Shown: positions 24,930 to 36,300 of the stretch, piece by piece
Position numbering within the stretch: position 1 is the stretch's first letter
Layout of the letters: the number at the start of each line of letters is the position of its first letter
Source: Paroedura picta
Taxonomy: Eukaryota; Chordata; Lepidosauria; Squamata; Gekkonidae
Length of the DNA: 64,000 bases
Assembly (NCBI RefSeq): GCF_049243985.1
Contig: NC_135381.1
Coordinates: 17,781,345 to 17,845,344 of the forward strand
Direction of reading: 5' to 3'
Program-made: the position numbers and the translations under genes
The notes under the pieces: model-generated
Database searches by the model: none
What the model saw: only the letters and a program-made list of their open reading frames with translations
What the model was told of the DNA's origin: nothing

Positions 24930-25815
24930 CAACGTGAGAGCACTTAGCAACTGTCCAGAGGGAGAGAAGTCTTCTCTCTTCCCTACATATGTTTTCATGT
25001 AATTAAAAGCTTCAGCTACCCATAATTTCCTCACTTTTAAACCTCAACTGCAAGGAAAACATTTCCCCCCACAGTCAACCCTGTTTGGGGGGGTTCTGTT
25101 TGAAAAATAGGAGGAAAGAACAGCAATCAAATTAGCCTGCCATGAATTAGTGTTACATTATTATGCAGACTTGCAAATTAAGCACAAGACATTGGGTGAG
25201 AATCTCATTTAAATGGAAAAATGAAATTGAGTGCACCTAAAATTGGCTGCCTATGGCAGTATTTGAAGGTTGAGGTAGTATTTTCTTCAACCTTTTAGTG
25301 TTTGCAAGTTGATGCTGGATGTTGCAGCTCTGAGTTACGAACAAGCATATATGAGCTAGACATAAAAACACCAGCTCCAGCAGGGTCCTATGCCTGCTTC
25401 TTCAGCTGTCTGCCACTACTGACACTGGAGGCACCTTTGCATGGATGAGTATATTTGGGCGGGGAGGTTTGTCATGAAATTGGGAGAAAAGGCTGCATTT
25501 TGCTTTGCTCCTGGACTTTGCCCTGGAGAAATCCCTGCAGTGAATTGTTCATAAAATAGAGGAATGACAGACTTGGTCATTCCATGTTATGTAGAAGAGC
25601 TGGTACTTTGCTCATCTTACTAGCTCTTACTAGTTTTCTTGGGTTTAAGTTTTTTGGGGGGGGAGCTGATGGTCCTAATAATTTTAAATAATATGAACCT
25701 CAATAGGACAGCAAATATTAAGAGCAAAGGTTCAGAACTTACTTTCCGGCTTTAAATTGATGTATTTTTAAAGTATTTCAAATTGTTTGTCTTAAGTTTA
25801 GAAATACATGTAAAA
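24930..25815. other. Non-coding intergenic DNA between DDX51 and MIF
   Basis: No gene or confidently named repeat was seen. In particular there is no NOC4L exon on the plus strand, where DDX51's bidirectional partner would be expected. Confidence 0.5.
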
Positions 25816-26010
25816 TCCTTATCCATTGTTCCCTCTTAATATTTGTGAAACAGCCCTGGGGGTGGAGAGTGTCCTGTCTGTCTGAGATAGAATAGGGCCA
25901 ATCAGAGTGTGGCCAGCAAAGCTGGCCACATCCTGATTGACCCTCCCGCTCCAGCTCCCACCCTCCCTTCTTGCCTTCTAACAGTGGCGCCACAGCCTCC
26001 ACACAGGGCT
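25816..26010 (+). mobile_element. Helitron 5' fragment
   Basis: Starts TCCTTATCCATTGTTCC after an A and continues TATTTGTGAAACAGCCC, GGGGGTGGAGAGTGTCC and CTGATTGACCCTCCC, matching the left part of the 8242 Helitron. No hairpin plus CTAG end was found for it, so the right limit is approximate. Confidence 0.65.
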
Positions 26011-26430
26011 TTGCGGCCAAAGGGACGCTGACACTAAGGGGGGGCCGGGGGAACCTTTCCAGCCTCCCTTCGGCTGCAAAGCCCTGTCTTTACCAAGTCC
26101 TGACTGAAGCAACCATCCCAAGAACCCACGAAGGGCTTGCCCCACCCACACAGCAAATCCGGCCATAGCCTCAGCTGGACAAAAGACAACTTCCAGAGCA
26201 GAAAGAGTTTCCTAGGCAGATGTGACCCATTGCTTTTTCCCTCCCGAGAGTATGTTTGGGTAAATTATTGTTGGTTCATGTTTAGCCCTCAACTGCCCAC
26301 TGCAGCTATCCTTGGCATCCTACCCACCCAAATGTTCTAGAATAATATTCCTTCTTTTTGATATCATTATGGGCCAAGCAAAGGCTTCCCTAAAAAAATG
26401 CTTCAGCAAAAGTCAACATCTTTCTATGTT

Positions 26431-26436
26431 TTTATT
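26431..26436 (-). promoter_or_regulatory. Polyadenylation signal of MIF
   Basis: AATAAA on the minus strand about 145 nt past the MIF stop codon, in a T-rich context. Confidence 0.65.
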
Positions 26437-26579
26437 GTTTTTTTTCCATTGGTATAGAGGAATGTTACAACTATGAAGCACACAAGAGACCAGCAAGGAG
26501 ACCAGCATTAGGGAGGTGGGCTTGACTGTGGTGTCTGAGGTACATGAAGGATGCAACAGGCCCTTAAAGACAAAGAGCC

Positions 26580-28812
26580 TTATGCAAAGGTGGAGCCATT
26601 CCAGCCCACGTTACTGGCATTCATATCATAATAGTTGATGTATACCCTGTGAAAAGAAACCAAGAGCAGATTAAGATGATGTCCACTAGAGATCATTCCC
26701 ATCCCGCTTTAGCAAGCCTGGTCCCTATGCACTAAAAAACAGAACAAACTTGTGACTAGAGATCAACAAAGTTTAATTTCTTGGTATGGGAACTACCTTC
26801 ACATATGCAGTAAGATGATCCCAATATCTCTGTTAAGACCTGGGGGAGTTCCATTGACCTGAGTGATACAATAATTCAGCAATCCCCCATTCCAGTCTTT
26901 CTGAAATTCTTTTGTGATCAGATGTCTCCCTCAGAGGTTGAAATGTTCTCCTACAGGTCTCAGTTTTATCCACCTATATGTTTTGTGTATCTGAGGGAGT
27001 GTGCATCTACACTTGATAAGTCAGTCAGTTCTCACTTACACCCCCAAACGTAGTTATTTCACTTGTTGTTAAATCCTTTATTATCTGCATACCAATTTGC
27101 TGCTATTCACAGATCTTATCAAATTTGTTATTTCAATTTAAGGTCAGTTACTCCAGTTTACTGCTCAGCTACTTATGCATCTTGACTCAAACTTGCAAAA
27201 CAAAAAAACACCTCCTCCCACATATATGCAGTGTTTGAGTAAATCTGTTTCAATGTATCTGATGACATGCCCATCTACACATGGTATGTCTCTCAGTTCT
27301 TGCTTATACCCAGAATTTAACTTTGTTGGGCTTGGAGGTGCCACTGGACTCACAAACTTCATTGGTTAAGGTTGTATGCTAATGTACTGCTATTCACAGA
27401 TCCACACAACTGCCTTAATACAATTTCAGCTATAATCACCCAGTTACTTATGAATCTTGACTTTAACTACTCCTTCCTGGCAACTAACCTCCACAGCTAT
27501 ATGCAATAGTTGAGAATGTTTTGTTTCACTGTATCTGGTGAAATGTGCATGCACACAAACACTTATGCCTTGAATAAAAAAATTTGGTCTTGAACTCAGA
27601 AACAGAATCGCACAGAACTGGAAGAGACCACAAAGGGCCATCCAGTCCAATCCCCCAGGACTCATCTAATACAATTTTATGCACATCTAAAACTTTTTGC
27701 ATGTATTCACATTTCTGTAACCCTCCTCCAATTGCATTGATTTGCACTGTGCCATGCACTTTGAGCATCAATACAAAAAACAGGCTATAAATACATTCAT
27801 AAATACAAGGGACTGGACATTCACCTGTCAGCAGGTATCTGCAGGGTTTTAGTAAGCAGCTCACACACTAACTTCGAGTAAGCCTTGTTCTGCGGCCCGC
27901 CAATCTTGCCGATGCTGTGTAGGCTACACAGGGCACAGGGCTCGGCTGAGCCCCCAAAGGTCATTAGCTGGTCAGTCACGATGTGGATCGCAATATACTG
28001 CAAAGGAAGGGAGCAACGACAGACAGAGCGTCAGGCTGCTTCTATTCTGGTACTGGGTTAATTACACATGGTTAAAGAGCAGCCTTAATTACTGCCATCT
28101 TGATCAACACTAAACCACTCTTCCGCTCACGCCGCAATCTGCCCCATTGCTGCCCTGCTTCTAAATAAAATGTAAGAGTCCATGGGCACCTTTAAGACCA
28201 ACAAAGATTTATTCAAGGCGTGAGCATCCCAGGAAGTGTGCACGCACACGAAAGCTCAGGCCTTGAATAAGTTTTTGTTGGTCTTAAAGATGCCCCTGGA
28301 CCAGGGGTAGTCAAACTGCAGCCCTCGAGATGTCCATGGACTACAATTCCCATGAGCCCCTGCCATGGACATCTGGAGGGCCGCAGTTTGACTACCCCTG
28401 CCCTGGACTCAAATGCTGTTGTGCTACTTCAGACAATCACTTGAATCTGCTTCCAAATAAGCATCATGGAGATACATTTTTAGGCCACCCATTTCAATCT
28501 ATGCATTGTTAAAGTTCACGATGGAAATATCCCAATCTCTGCTCGGTCACGATGCCGAGACCTGAGCTACACGCAAGCAGCGCTAGGAGGCCAAAGAACC
28601 TCCACCCGCCCTCCTCCTCCTCCGTCCCCAGGACTGGCCTTCCTGCCAAGGCTGCGCGGGAGAAGAGCCCAGCCAGCCAGGCAGGCTCCCAGGTCGCCGC
28701 TCACCTGGGCGGGCTTGCCCGTCGCCTTGGCCAGCTGCTGGGTCAGCTCTCCGGGCAGGCTCTCGGGGACGGCCTGGCGGCTCACGTTGGTGTTAATCAC
28801 GAGCATCGGCAT
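26580..28812 (-). CDS. MIF: Macrophage migration inhibitory factor, 3 exons, 115 aa
   Basis: Small secreted cytokine that forms a trimer and has keto-enol (phenylpyruvate/dopachrome) tautomerase activity. Exons: 28812-28705 (108 nt), 27997-27825 (173 nt), 26646-26580 (67 nt). These are the known MIF exon sizes, and the total of 115 aa equals the human length. Pro2, which becomes the N-terminal catalytic proline after Met removal, is present in [10 protein letters not shown]. The oxidoreductase-like motif CALC is at 57-60, followed by LHSIGKIGG and Cys81; the protein ends [21 protein letters not shown]. There is no signal peptide, as expected for this leaderless cytokine. The start has a good context (GCCAAGATGC). 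The related gene DDT, next to GSTT in mammals, is not in the window. Introns are GT-AG. Confidence 0.97.
28302..28400. mobile_element. Palindromic hAT miniature element, copy 3, nested
   Basis: CAGGGGTAGTCAAACTG to ACTACCCCTG with an identical 8-bp duplication CCCTGGAC on both sides. One arm is shortened. It is inserted in the fold-back repeat at 28168-28425 in MIF intron 1, so it is the younger of the two. Confidence 0.92.
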
Positions 28813-28990
28813 CTTGGCGGCAGCGCGCAGCAACACCCACTGAGCGCAAAGCGGAGCGACTCGCGGCTTTGTGGGCTGCTCGAGGGCGGGCGGCGCTTAA
28901 AGGGCCCGCGGCAGCCCTGCCCTACTCCCTCCCCCCCCCCCCCGCTCGGAGCCGCAGCAAGAGCGTGTCCGTGCCCGGCTGCACATCATC
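28600..28990 (-). promoter_or_regulatory. CpG-rich promoter region of MIF
   Basis: Dense in CpG across exon 1 and upstream. A TATA-like TTTAAG lies on the minus strand at about 28896-28902, roughly 85-90 nt upstream of the ATG. The transcription start itself cannot be read from sequence. Confidence 0.55.
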
Positions 28991-29210
28991 AATGGCACCC
29001 CGCTCCCCCGGGGGCAGCAGTCAGCCCAGGTCGGCAAACGGCATGCGGAGATGGGGGGTGTGCTGACGGGGGAATGTAGCCCCCTCCACCAAAATCTGCT
29101 TGAAATCACTCTCTGATACACGTGGAGATGGAGTGGTCCTCCTCGCTGTTCCGGTACTTCTAGTACTTGTACATAGTACACAGCCCCTCTTTCTAGTTGC
29201 ACGTGCTAAT

Positions 29211-29342
29211 TGTTAGTCCAACTGCGGCCCTCCAGATGTCCATGGACTACAATTCCCATGAGCCTCTGCCAGCAAACACTGACAGGGGCTCATGGGAATT
29301 GTAGTCCATGGACATCTGGAGGGCCGCAGTTGGACTACCCCT
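29211..29342. mobile_element. Palindromic hAT miniature element, copy 4
   Basis: Same arms as the other copies (CCAGATGTCCATGGACTAC and inverse). The left terminus is degraded, and no clean target duplication was found. Confidence 0.75.
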
Positions 29343-29479
29343 GGTCCAGAGCCTGGAAGACACCTACAGAATCAATATAACAAAACAAAATCAGAGTCCA
29401 GTGGCATCTTTAAGACCAACCAAGATTTTGTTTTGTTGTGCTGCTTCAGACCAACACTGCTACCCACTAGAATCAATAT

Positions 29480-30028
29480 AGTAAGATGATGTCTCAAGTC
29501 CTGTGCTTGTTTATTCCCATTGCCTGGAGAGGGTTGATAATGTTTCAGTCCTTTGGAGTCTGAAGCCAGCTGGTTTGTACTGGATGGGAGTTCTAAATCC
29601 AGAGCAGCCTGGGCAGGGAGGATGCTTGGGGGCTCCTCTGTGATGCAGCTGCTATAAGGAGATTTACACTGCTGGGGCTCATTCTAAACGGAAATTAATT
29701 TCTAGGGGCAGTCTTGTTTCAATTTAAGTGTGAATCTTCTGACTGGCCCCAGCTAATCACTCTCTGGGGTTAATGTAATGTGTGAACTCAGAAATCTGTG
29801 CTAACTGCCACAGCAATGCAGAAGGCTTTTCTCTTTTTTTGTAGCTCCTGCAAACAGAGATGCCTCCAAGCAGCCTTGAGCCCCCCAGCCTGCCCCTCCC
29901 CTCCCAGAAGGCTGAGCTCCTGAAAACCCGTCTGATGAATTGTATTTTATGGTACAAGTTGTTTCTAGCCCATCTTGAAGACAACACATGTCGTTACCAC
30001 ACATGAAATTCACAACCATAAATCTGTA
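29480..30028. other. Intergenic DNA between MIF and SLC2A11 copy A
   Basis: No exon was seen. It lies upstream of the MIF promoter and downstream of the end of transporter copy A. Confidence 0.4.
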
Positions 30029-30034
30029 TTTATT
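30029..30034 (-). promoter_or_regulatory. Candidate polyadenylation signal of SLC2A11 copy A
   Basis: AATAAA on the minus strand about 330 nt past the stop. It lies at the edge of a SINE/MIR-like repeat (30030-30240, CTTCACAACAACCCTGTGAGG), so the assignment is uncertain. Confidence 0.35.
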
Positions 30035-30364
30035 GAGTACATTATATACCACACTTCCTTCAAGGAACTCAGAACACCATATAAGGTTATCTCCTGTCCT
30101 CCATTTTATCTTCACAACAACCCTGTGAGGTAGGTTAGGCTGAGAAAGACTGACCAACTCAAGGTCACTGAGTGAGATTAATGGTGGCGATTAATCAGGT
30201 CTTAATCTGACACTCCTATACCCCGCTGGGTCTCCAAAATTTGTTACAGGTATGACAGAGCAATGCAAAAAAACTTACTTCAATTAATGCCAGGGCTTCA
30301 CTCTTAACAGCAGTAAAGACGATTTCCACCCCAACCCCCTGAAAGTAATGGTACAATTGCATAT

Positions 30365-33300
30365 TCAAAGCTTGGTGCAAAATACTGTCGCATTAGGAAA
30401 ACTGGTCTCTGTAGGAAAAGCTTTCTTCTTGCTGTAATTTAACTTATCAAACGCCAGTGTAATTTCCATGATGGATTTCCCCTTTGTTTCTGGCAGGAAC
30501 AGATAGATGAATATTCCTGCAACTGCAAGAATTCCCATGAAAATAAGGAAGCAAAAGGGTCCAAGATATTCCTGAAAACAGAAATTAGGGAGAAAAGATA
30601 GATAAGAATCCCCTTTAAAACTCCTTCAAAAAGTTTCTAAAGTTTATGGTCAATGTATAGATTAGGACCATACTCTGCATTTGTTGGGATTTACCAGAAA
30701 TTCAGATGAACAATATCCTACTTTTTAGCTTCAAGCATCTATATTATTACAGTAATGATTCTGAGGGGCTGTAACAACTGAGCACCTCATGTTTTCCAAA
30801 TGCTTTGTGTAAATTTCTAATTTGATTGCCAGTTTTACATCTCATACCACAAAGAGTGGGAAGATCATCCCGAGCAAGAAGAGACCCATCCAATTGATAA
30901 ACCCCACAATCACAAAAGCTGATGGGCGGAAGGCCTGACTGAAGATCTCAACCATGACGGAAATCGTGGCACCAGCTAGGGGAAGCAGAGAAAAATAAAT
31001 GCCATAGCACACAAAATTCTTACTGCTCTTCAATATTTCATATTATACCAGGCTGAGACATGTTTATTTAAAACAGTGAGCTATATCTGCTTGTCTCTGA
31101 CAAAGCTTTATGGGTTGCTCCCAGAATGGCACGGCAATTTACCCATAGGGGGGGGGGGGGAGATGAAGTGGAACAGCCTCTGGACCTTTTACATATCCCT
31201 AAGACAGGGGTAGTCAAACTGCGGCCTTCCAAATGTCCATGGATTACAACTCCCATGACCCCCTGCCAGCATGGGAATTGTAGTCCATGGACATCTGGAG
31301 GGTTGCAGTTTGACTACCCCTGCCCTAAGATATAAAGCCTTTGCTATATTAATCACCCATTGAGTGCCATTCCCAGTTTCTCACTCCCACTCTCAATGAG
31401 CTCCCAGAAGAACTAAAGCAGTTCCGCAGGGCCTGCAAAAGGCAGTTCCTCCACCAGGCGTTCGGTTGAAGTCAACCGGAATTAAACAACTTCTACTGGG
31501 CCTCTGAACCTCCCTCTCTTGAGCCCATGCGACAGATATGACCAACCATGGGCCTGTTGGATTGTTCACTATGTTAGAATGTTATTTCTCTGTTTATTGT
31601 TATTAGTACTGTTACCTTTCATTCATTATAATCACTTAATTAGATTATTGTCCTTTTTAGTTCTATATGAACCACCCTAAGTCCTAGGGGAGGGCAGTAT
31701 ACAAATGTAATAAATAAATACCTCTCCTCTTGGCCAAGTGGTCAGGGGCTTTCTGTACCGGCCAGTAAATTTATCCAGGGATCTGTAGCCCTAGGCGGCT
31801 GCTTACACTACTCAGACATTCAAGCAAGGCTGCAAAATGCCCCGACTCCCATTGTGCCCTACGATGAAGTACTTACAAGGTCCAATCCCATAGAAGAGAA
31901 CAAACAAGAAGATGAGAATGACACTGAAGTAGTGCATCCAAAAGAAACGATGCTAGAGTGGGAAAGAAGGCATGGGAAAAAATGTATTCGGTTAAGAGAA
32001 CTTGTTGCCAAGATAGCTGAAGCTCAGGATGAGGGTGCCAAAGGCCTAGATACTAAGATAGCGATCCCCAACCTGTGGGCCGCGGACCACATGTGGTCCG
32101 TCGACTAACTGGAGGTGGGCCGCGAAGGACGCCTTCTCTCCCCCCCCCCCCCGGCCCTTTACTTCATCCACGATCCGGCAGGTGCACATGGGACTATCTC
32201 GTTGCAGAGAAACAAGCTCAGGGTTCCCATTGATTTGTCATTGTCATGAGTTAAAATTTCCATGAAAATAAAATGTTCATTGTTGTGGTGTACTAGTGTA
32301 CTGTGGTGTGTCTGTATCTTATTTTGAAGGGATGTTTAAACATTACCATAGCGATCAGAGAGCGTTAGGGCAGTGGTTGAGAGTAGAGGAGTAAACTACC
32401 CCCCCACCAGGCCTCAGTAAAATTGTCAAGCATTGAGTGGTCCCCGGTGATAAAAAAGTTGGAGACCACTGTACTAAGAGATTAGTTGAAATGGGGTACC
32501 TGGATTGTGTCATCACAGGTCAGGGTGTCTCCTGCCCTGCACCAGTCTTAACGGCCCCCCAGTTTTGCCATGTGATTAGCAAAATTTTTCAATTTCAACA
32601 GGAGGGGGCCCATTTTACTTACTTGGAGTGAGAGAGTCAGTGTGAGCAGAGCAAGAACCAAAACCATCAGTGCATAGCCTCCCCATAGCAGCACCTTCCG
32701 GCCAAAACGCTCAATAAGGGAGCTCTGGAAGTGAAAATCAAGGGATTGTGGGCATGAATTGTCCATCTGTGGGACAGTAAGTTACCAATTTCTTTTTCAG
32801 AAGTATAATATAGGATAAAATAAACCTGCTATCACTCCCCATGACTTGGTAGAGACAGGAGCAAGAAAAGTAACTTGTTCCATGTTTAAGTGTCTTCTGT
32901 GCTCTCTGAACTTACACACAATATGGATGAGATACACTCACAAATACCAACGCCCAAAGAGATGTATGGGATGAGGGCTTCTTCAAATTTGGCTGTGCGG
33001 AAGACTTCAAAAGAGTAAAAGTAGATCTGGAAAGGCAGAAGAGAGGAAGGGAAGAGACTTGAGTTGTTTCACACATTGAGGCCTGAATCCAGTATGCAAA
33101 AAACACATACTGTTCCACATATACAGGGATTCTCTGTCACCATTTGTTTTCTGCAAGAAGGGAAATGTTCTGCACATGCAGTAGCAAGAATACGAGTCCT
33201 TGTCATGCTTCATGGAGCATTTCTTTACCTCACTGGTTTTCAAACTGGGAGACACGATCCAAAAGTTGCAATTCTCAGAGAGGGGAAGAGGAACAGGGTC

Positions 33301-36300
33301 AGTTGGAAGAGTACCATGAATGGCAAATATGTGTTTGTTTCCACATAATGTGTAAAATGGCCATGAAATATAGTATGATGCTCAGTAATGCTATAGATTC
33401 ATAAACAGGAAGTGTAAAGAATAATATATGAACCTGTTTAGTGTGAGAATGCTGAGTTACTATGATCAGAAGGGAGAATGTACTTGTGATGTTCCTTTGC
33501 ATGTAATTCACCTTGCGGCTCAATAGGAACAGGGGATTATAAAACAAATAAGAAAGTGGGTCTTAAAAGTATAGTGCATCAGAAATGTGTTTCATTTTAA
33601 ATGGTTGAAGAATTACTGCTTTCCTTGGACACCAAAGGGATGCTCCTACTACCTTGAGGCTTTAAAATGCAGACAAAATCCTTCCCACTAACCCTTCAAA
33701 CCCATATTAGCTTCACATCCGTTCTCAGTACAGAGACACCCATATCAGGGCAGGGGGAGGACACTGCTAATTTATGCATTTGAGGTGCCACTCCCATAGA
33801 ACCGATATACAGCAGGGGCATATTGTGTGGCTCAGTTGCCAAAGTGGCTGCAAACACAACCAAGGAGACTCTAGATATTTTCTTTGATGATGATTTACAC
33901 TTCCTTTCCTGAATGTGTTCTTTCATTCCAACAAAACCCTCCTTGGATCTGCAGCAAGCTATTTAATGCCATCATCCCTGATGAACGTAGGAACCCAACA
34001 GCTGCTGAGTCCACGACGAATAAACACTCAACTGCATTGATGCCACAGAGCTGCAACGTAGTCATGACGGTGATCATCACATAGAGCTGCCAGCGCAAGG
34101 ACTGGGTCTTCATAACCTCAAGAACCCGCAGACTTTTGGAGCTCGCCATGGCTGCCTTCTCCTTTTTTATGTCCTCGATCTCAGCTTGATGGTCACCTTC
34201 GCCCCAGAGCTGCTTGATAGCTGTGGCATGGAAGGACCTAAATGTCTGAATCCATCCACCTGCCCGGCCAACTTTTGATTGATTGATATGGAAGATAAGG
34301 CAACTACAGCTGCACCTGCATACTCAGTGGGACTGAGAGCTAAGGGCACCTGTGACTACCTTTGGAGGTCACTCTGATACCCAGGAGGAACAGTCCCAAA
34401 CACCAAATCCTAGACCAGTACAAATGTCACCATGTGTTCTATCACCAGTCTTGTCCCCATATGACAGCAGTATAAACACCTCCTTTCCCAGTCTTGGGGC
34501 ACTCTGTGACCTACAAATTGTTTTTTCTACATAGATGGTTAAAAGATTGATCCTCTGAAATAAATTAGGGGAATGGCGGTCTCCTACCTTTCTTGAAGGC
34601 TTCCTCATTGCCCTTCTGGATCAAAAGGTAAGACGGGGAATCAGGAAAGCAAGGGAGAGTAACTAGTTGAATCACTGTTGTGAATCCAGTAAAAGCCAGC
34701 AGTAAAGGCCACAGAGATTCACTTCCTAACATTTCCCTGGGAAAATAATTAGTAGAAACAAATTACTGTCCATCTAATACAAGCACAAGCATTTTCCTGC
34801 TTCTGAGAGCCAGGATTTACTAGAGGCCAAATTTCACTGCTGCAGATTTCATTGTATAGCATAGTTGCAACAGGTCACTTCTTCTGTTACTGCCATGCTA
34901 CATAAGAAAAGTAAGGTTGTTCTTATGCTGGACCAGAGAGGGGTCCTTCAGGAACATCATCCTGATTCACACAGCGGCCAGCCAGTTGCTCTGAGGGACC
35001 AACCAATAGGGCAAAGATGCCAAGGCTTTCCCTAGCTTAGGTATTTAGAGGTGAACTGCTTCTGAATGTGGAGGTTCTTTTTAGTCACCATGACTAATGG
35101 AGTTTTGCTCCACAAATTTACCTAATCATCAATTAATAATAACATATTACAAACATATCTAAGAGGAAAACAAACATGAATGCCACAATTCTGCAAGTCA
35201 CAAGAGTTCAGACTCATACTGAATCTGAAAACTCTAGCCAAAACAGAATCAAAATAGTTTAAATGTTGCTTCTCTCCCCTCCCAACAAAAAATTAAAAAC
35301 ATTAATTCATCATTCAAGTGTCCAGTTTAATTCAGTGTTTTTACATGTCAAAATAGCACAGACTTCCAGTACAGACTTCTTCCCCTTCCTGAAACAAACA
35401 CATTTTATTTGAGGTATAATGACAGGCCATGTATTTTAAGGCATTCAAGATGCTGGTGTAGCGTGAATTCAATCTTATTTCATTTATTATTGTTTCCAGT
35501 TTTATCCCATATATTAAATCTGATGAGAAATAAAATATTCAAGACTACTACATTTTTAGCCCTGCATTTGTTTTGAGCAGGTGATTCTTTTTTAGCTTCA
35601 GCAGACCCTGGAACAATTCAATTTACAAATTGGGCTTTATCCAATTTGATGAAAAACAATCAACATGCAAAAGTGCACAGTCAGATGCCAACATTAAGAA
35701 GCTGATGGAGCTTATACTCTCAACCTGAATTCTGCACCTGAAACCAGAACTTTGCATATATGAGTGTCCCAAGCCTAAAATGAGAAGCTTCAAAATTTAA
35801 TAAAAAAGCATTACATTTTATAGTTTCATTTTAATGTAGTGCTATTGGAGACTCTAAATTCTTTCTAGAATTGTTTTACATAGCACCGAGGTAGCTGTAC
35901 TTACCTGAGGCCAATAATTTGCCCTGAGACTTTGCCCAGGGTCAAAAAAACAGCTACTGTGGCATTTGTAAAACCACGCAGCTTCTTGGGTGAAATTTCT
36001 CCCACATATTGAGGGTGTATGTTGAAAGAAAATCCTTAAGGGAAAAAAAAAGATGAAGTCACTATAAATCATTATGCCTGTAAGTACTGGTTTACTTAGC
36101 AGTCAGAACTGGCCCTTTATATCTCTGAAAGGTGACATGAGAATAGTTCGATACATAGGATATAACACGGCTTTCTTAACCAGGGGTTTGTGAAACTCTG
36201 GTGTTTCTTGAAGGCCCTGGAAGGATTTTCTGAATGGGATTTAATTAATTTTTAATATATTTTTAAAATTTGTTAAACCCTTATTGGGTGATATAACATA

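Noticed and set aside
26580-28812. Gene could be DDT instead of MIF
   Set aside because: The CALC motif, Cys81, the [10 protein letters not shown] start and the C-terminus match MIF; DDT lacks the CALC motif.
28552-29079. Plus-strand 175-codon open frame over MIF exon 1
   Set aside because: It is antisense to MIF exon 1 and its CpG island; high GC removes stop codons by chance. Composition is proline/alanine/arginine-rich with no family match.
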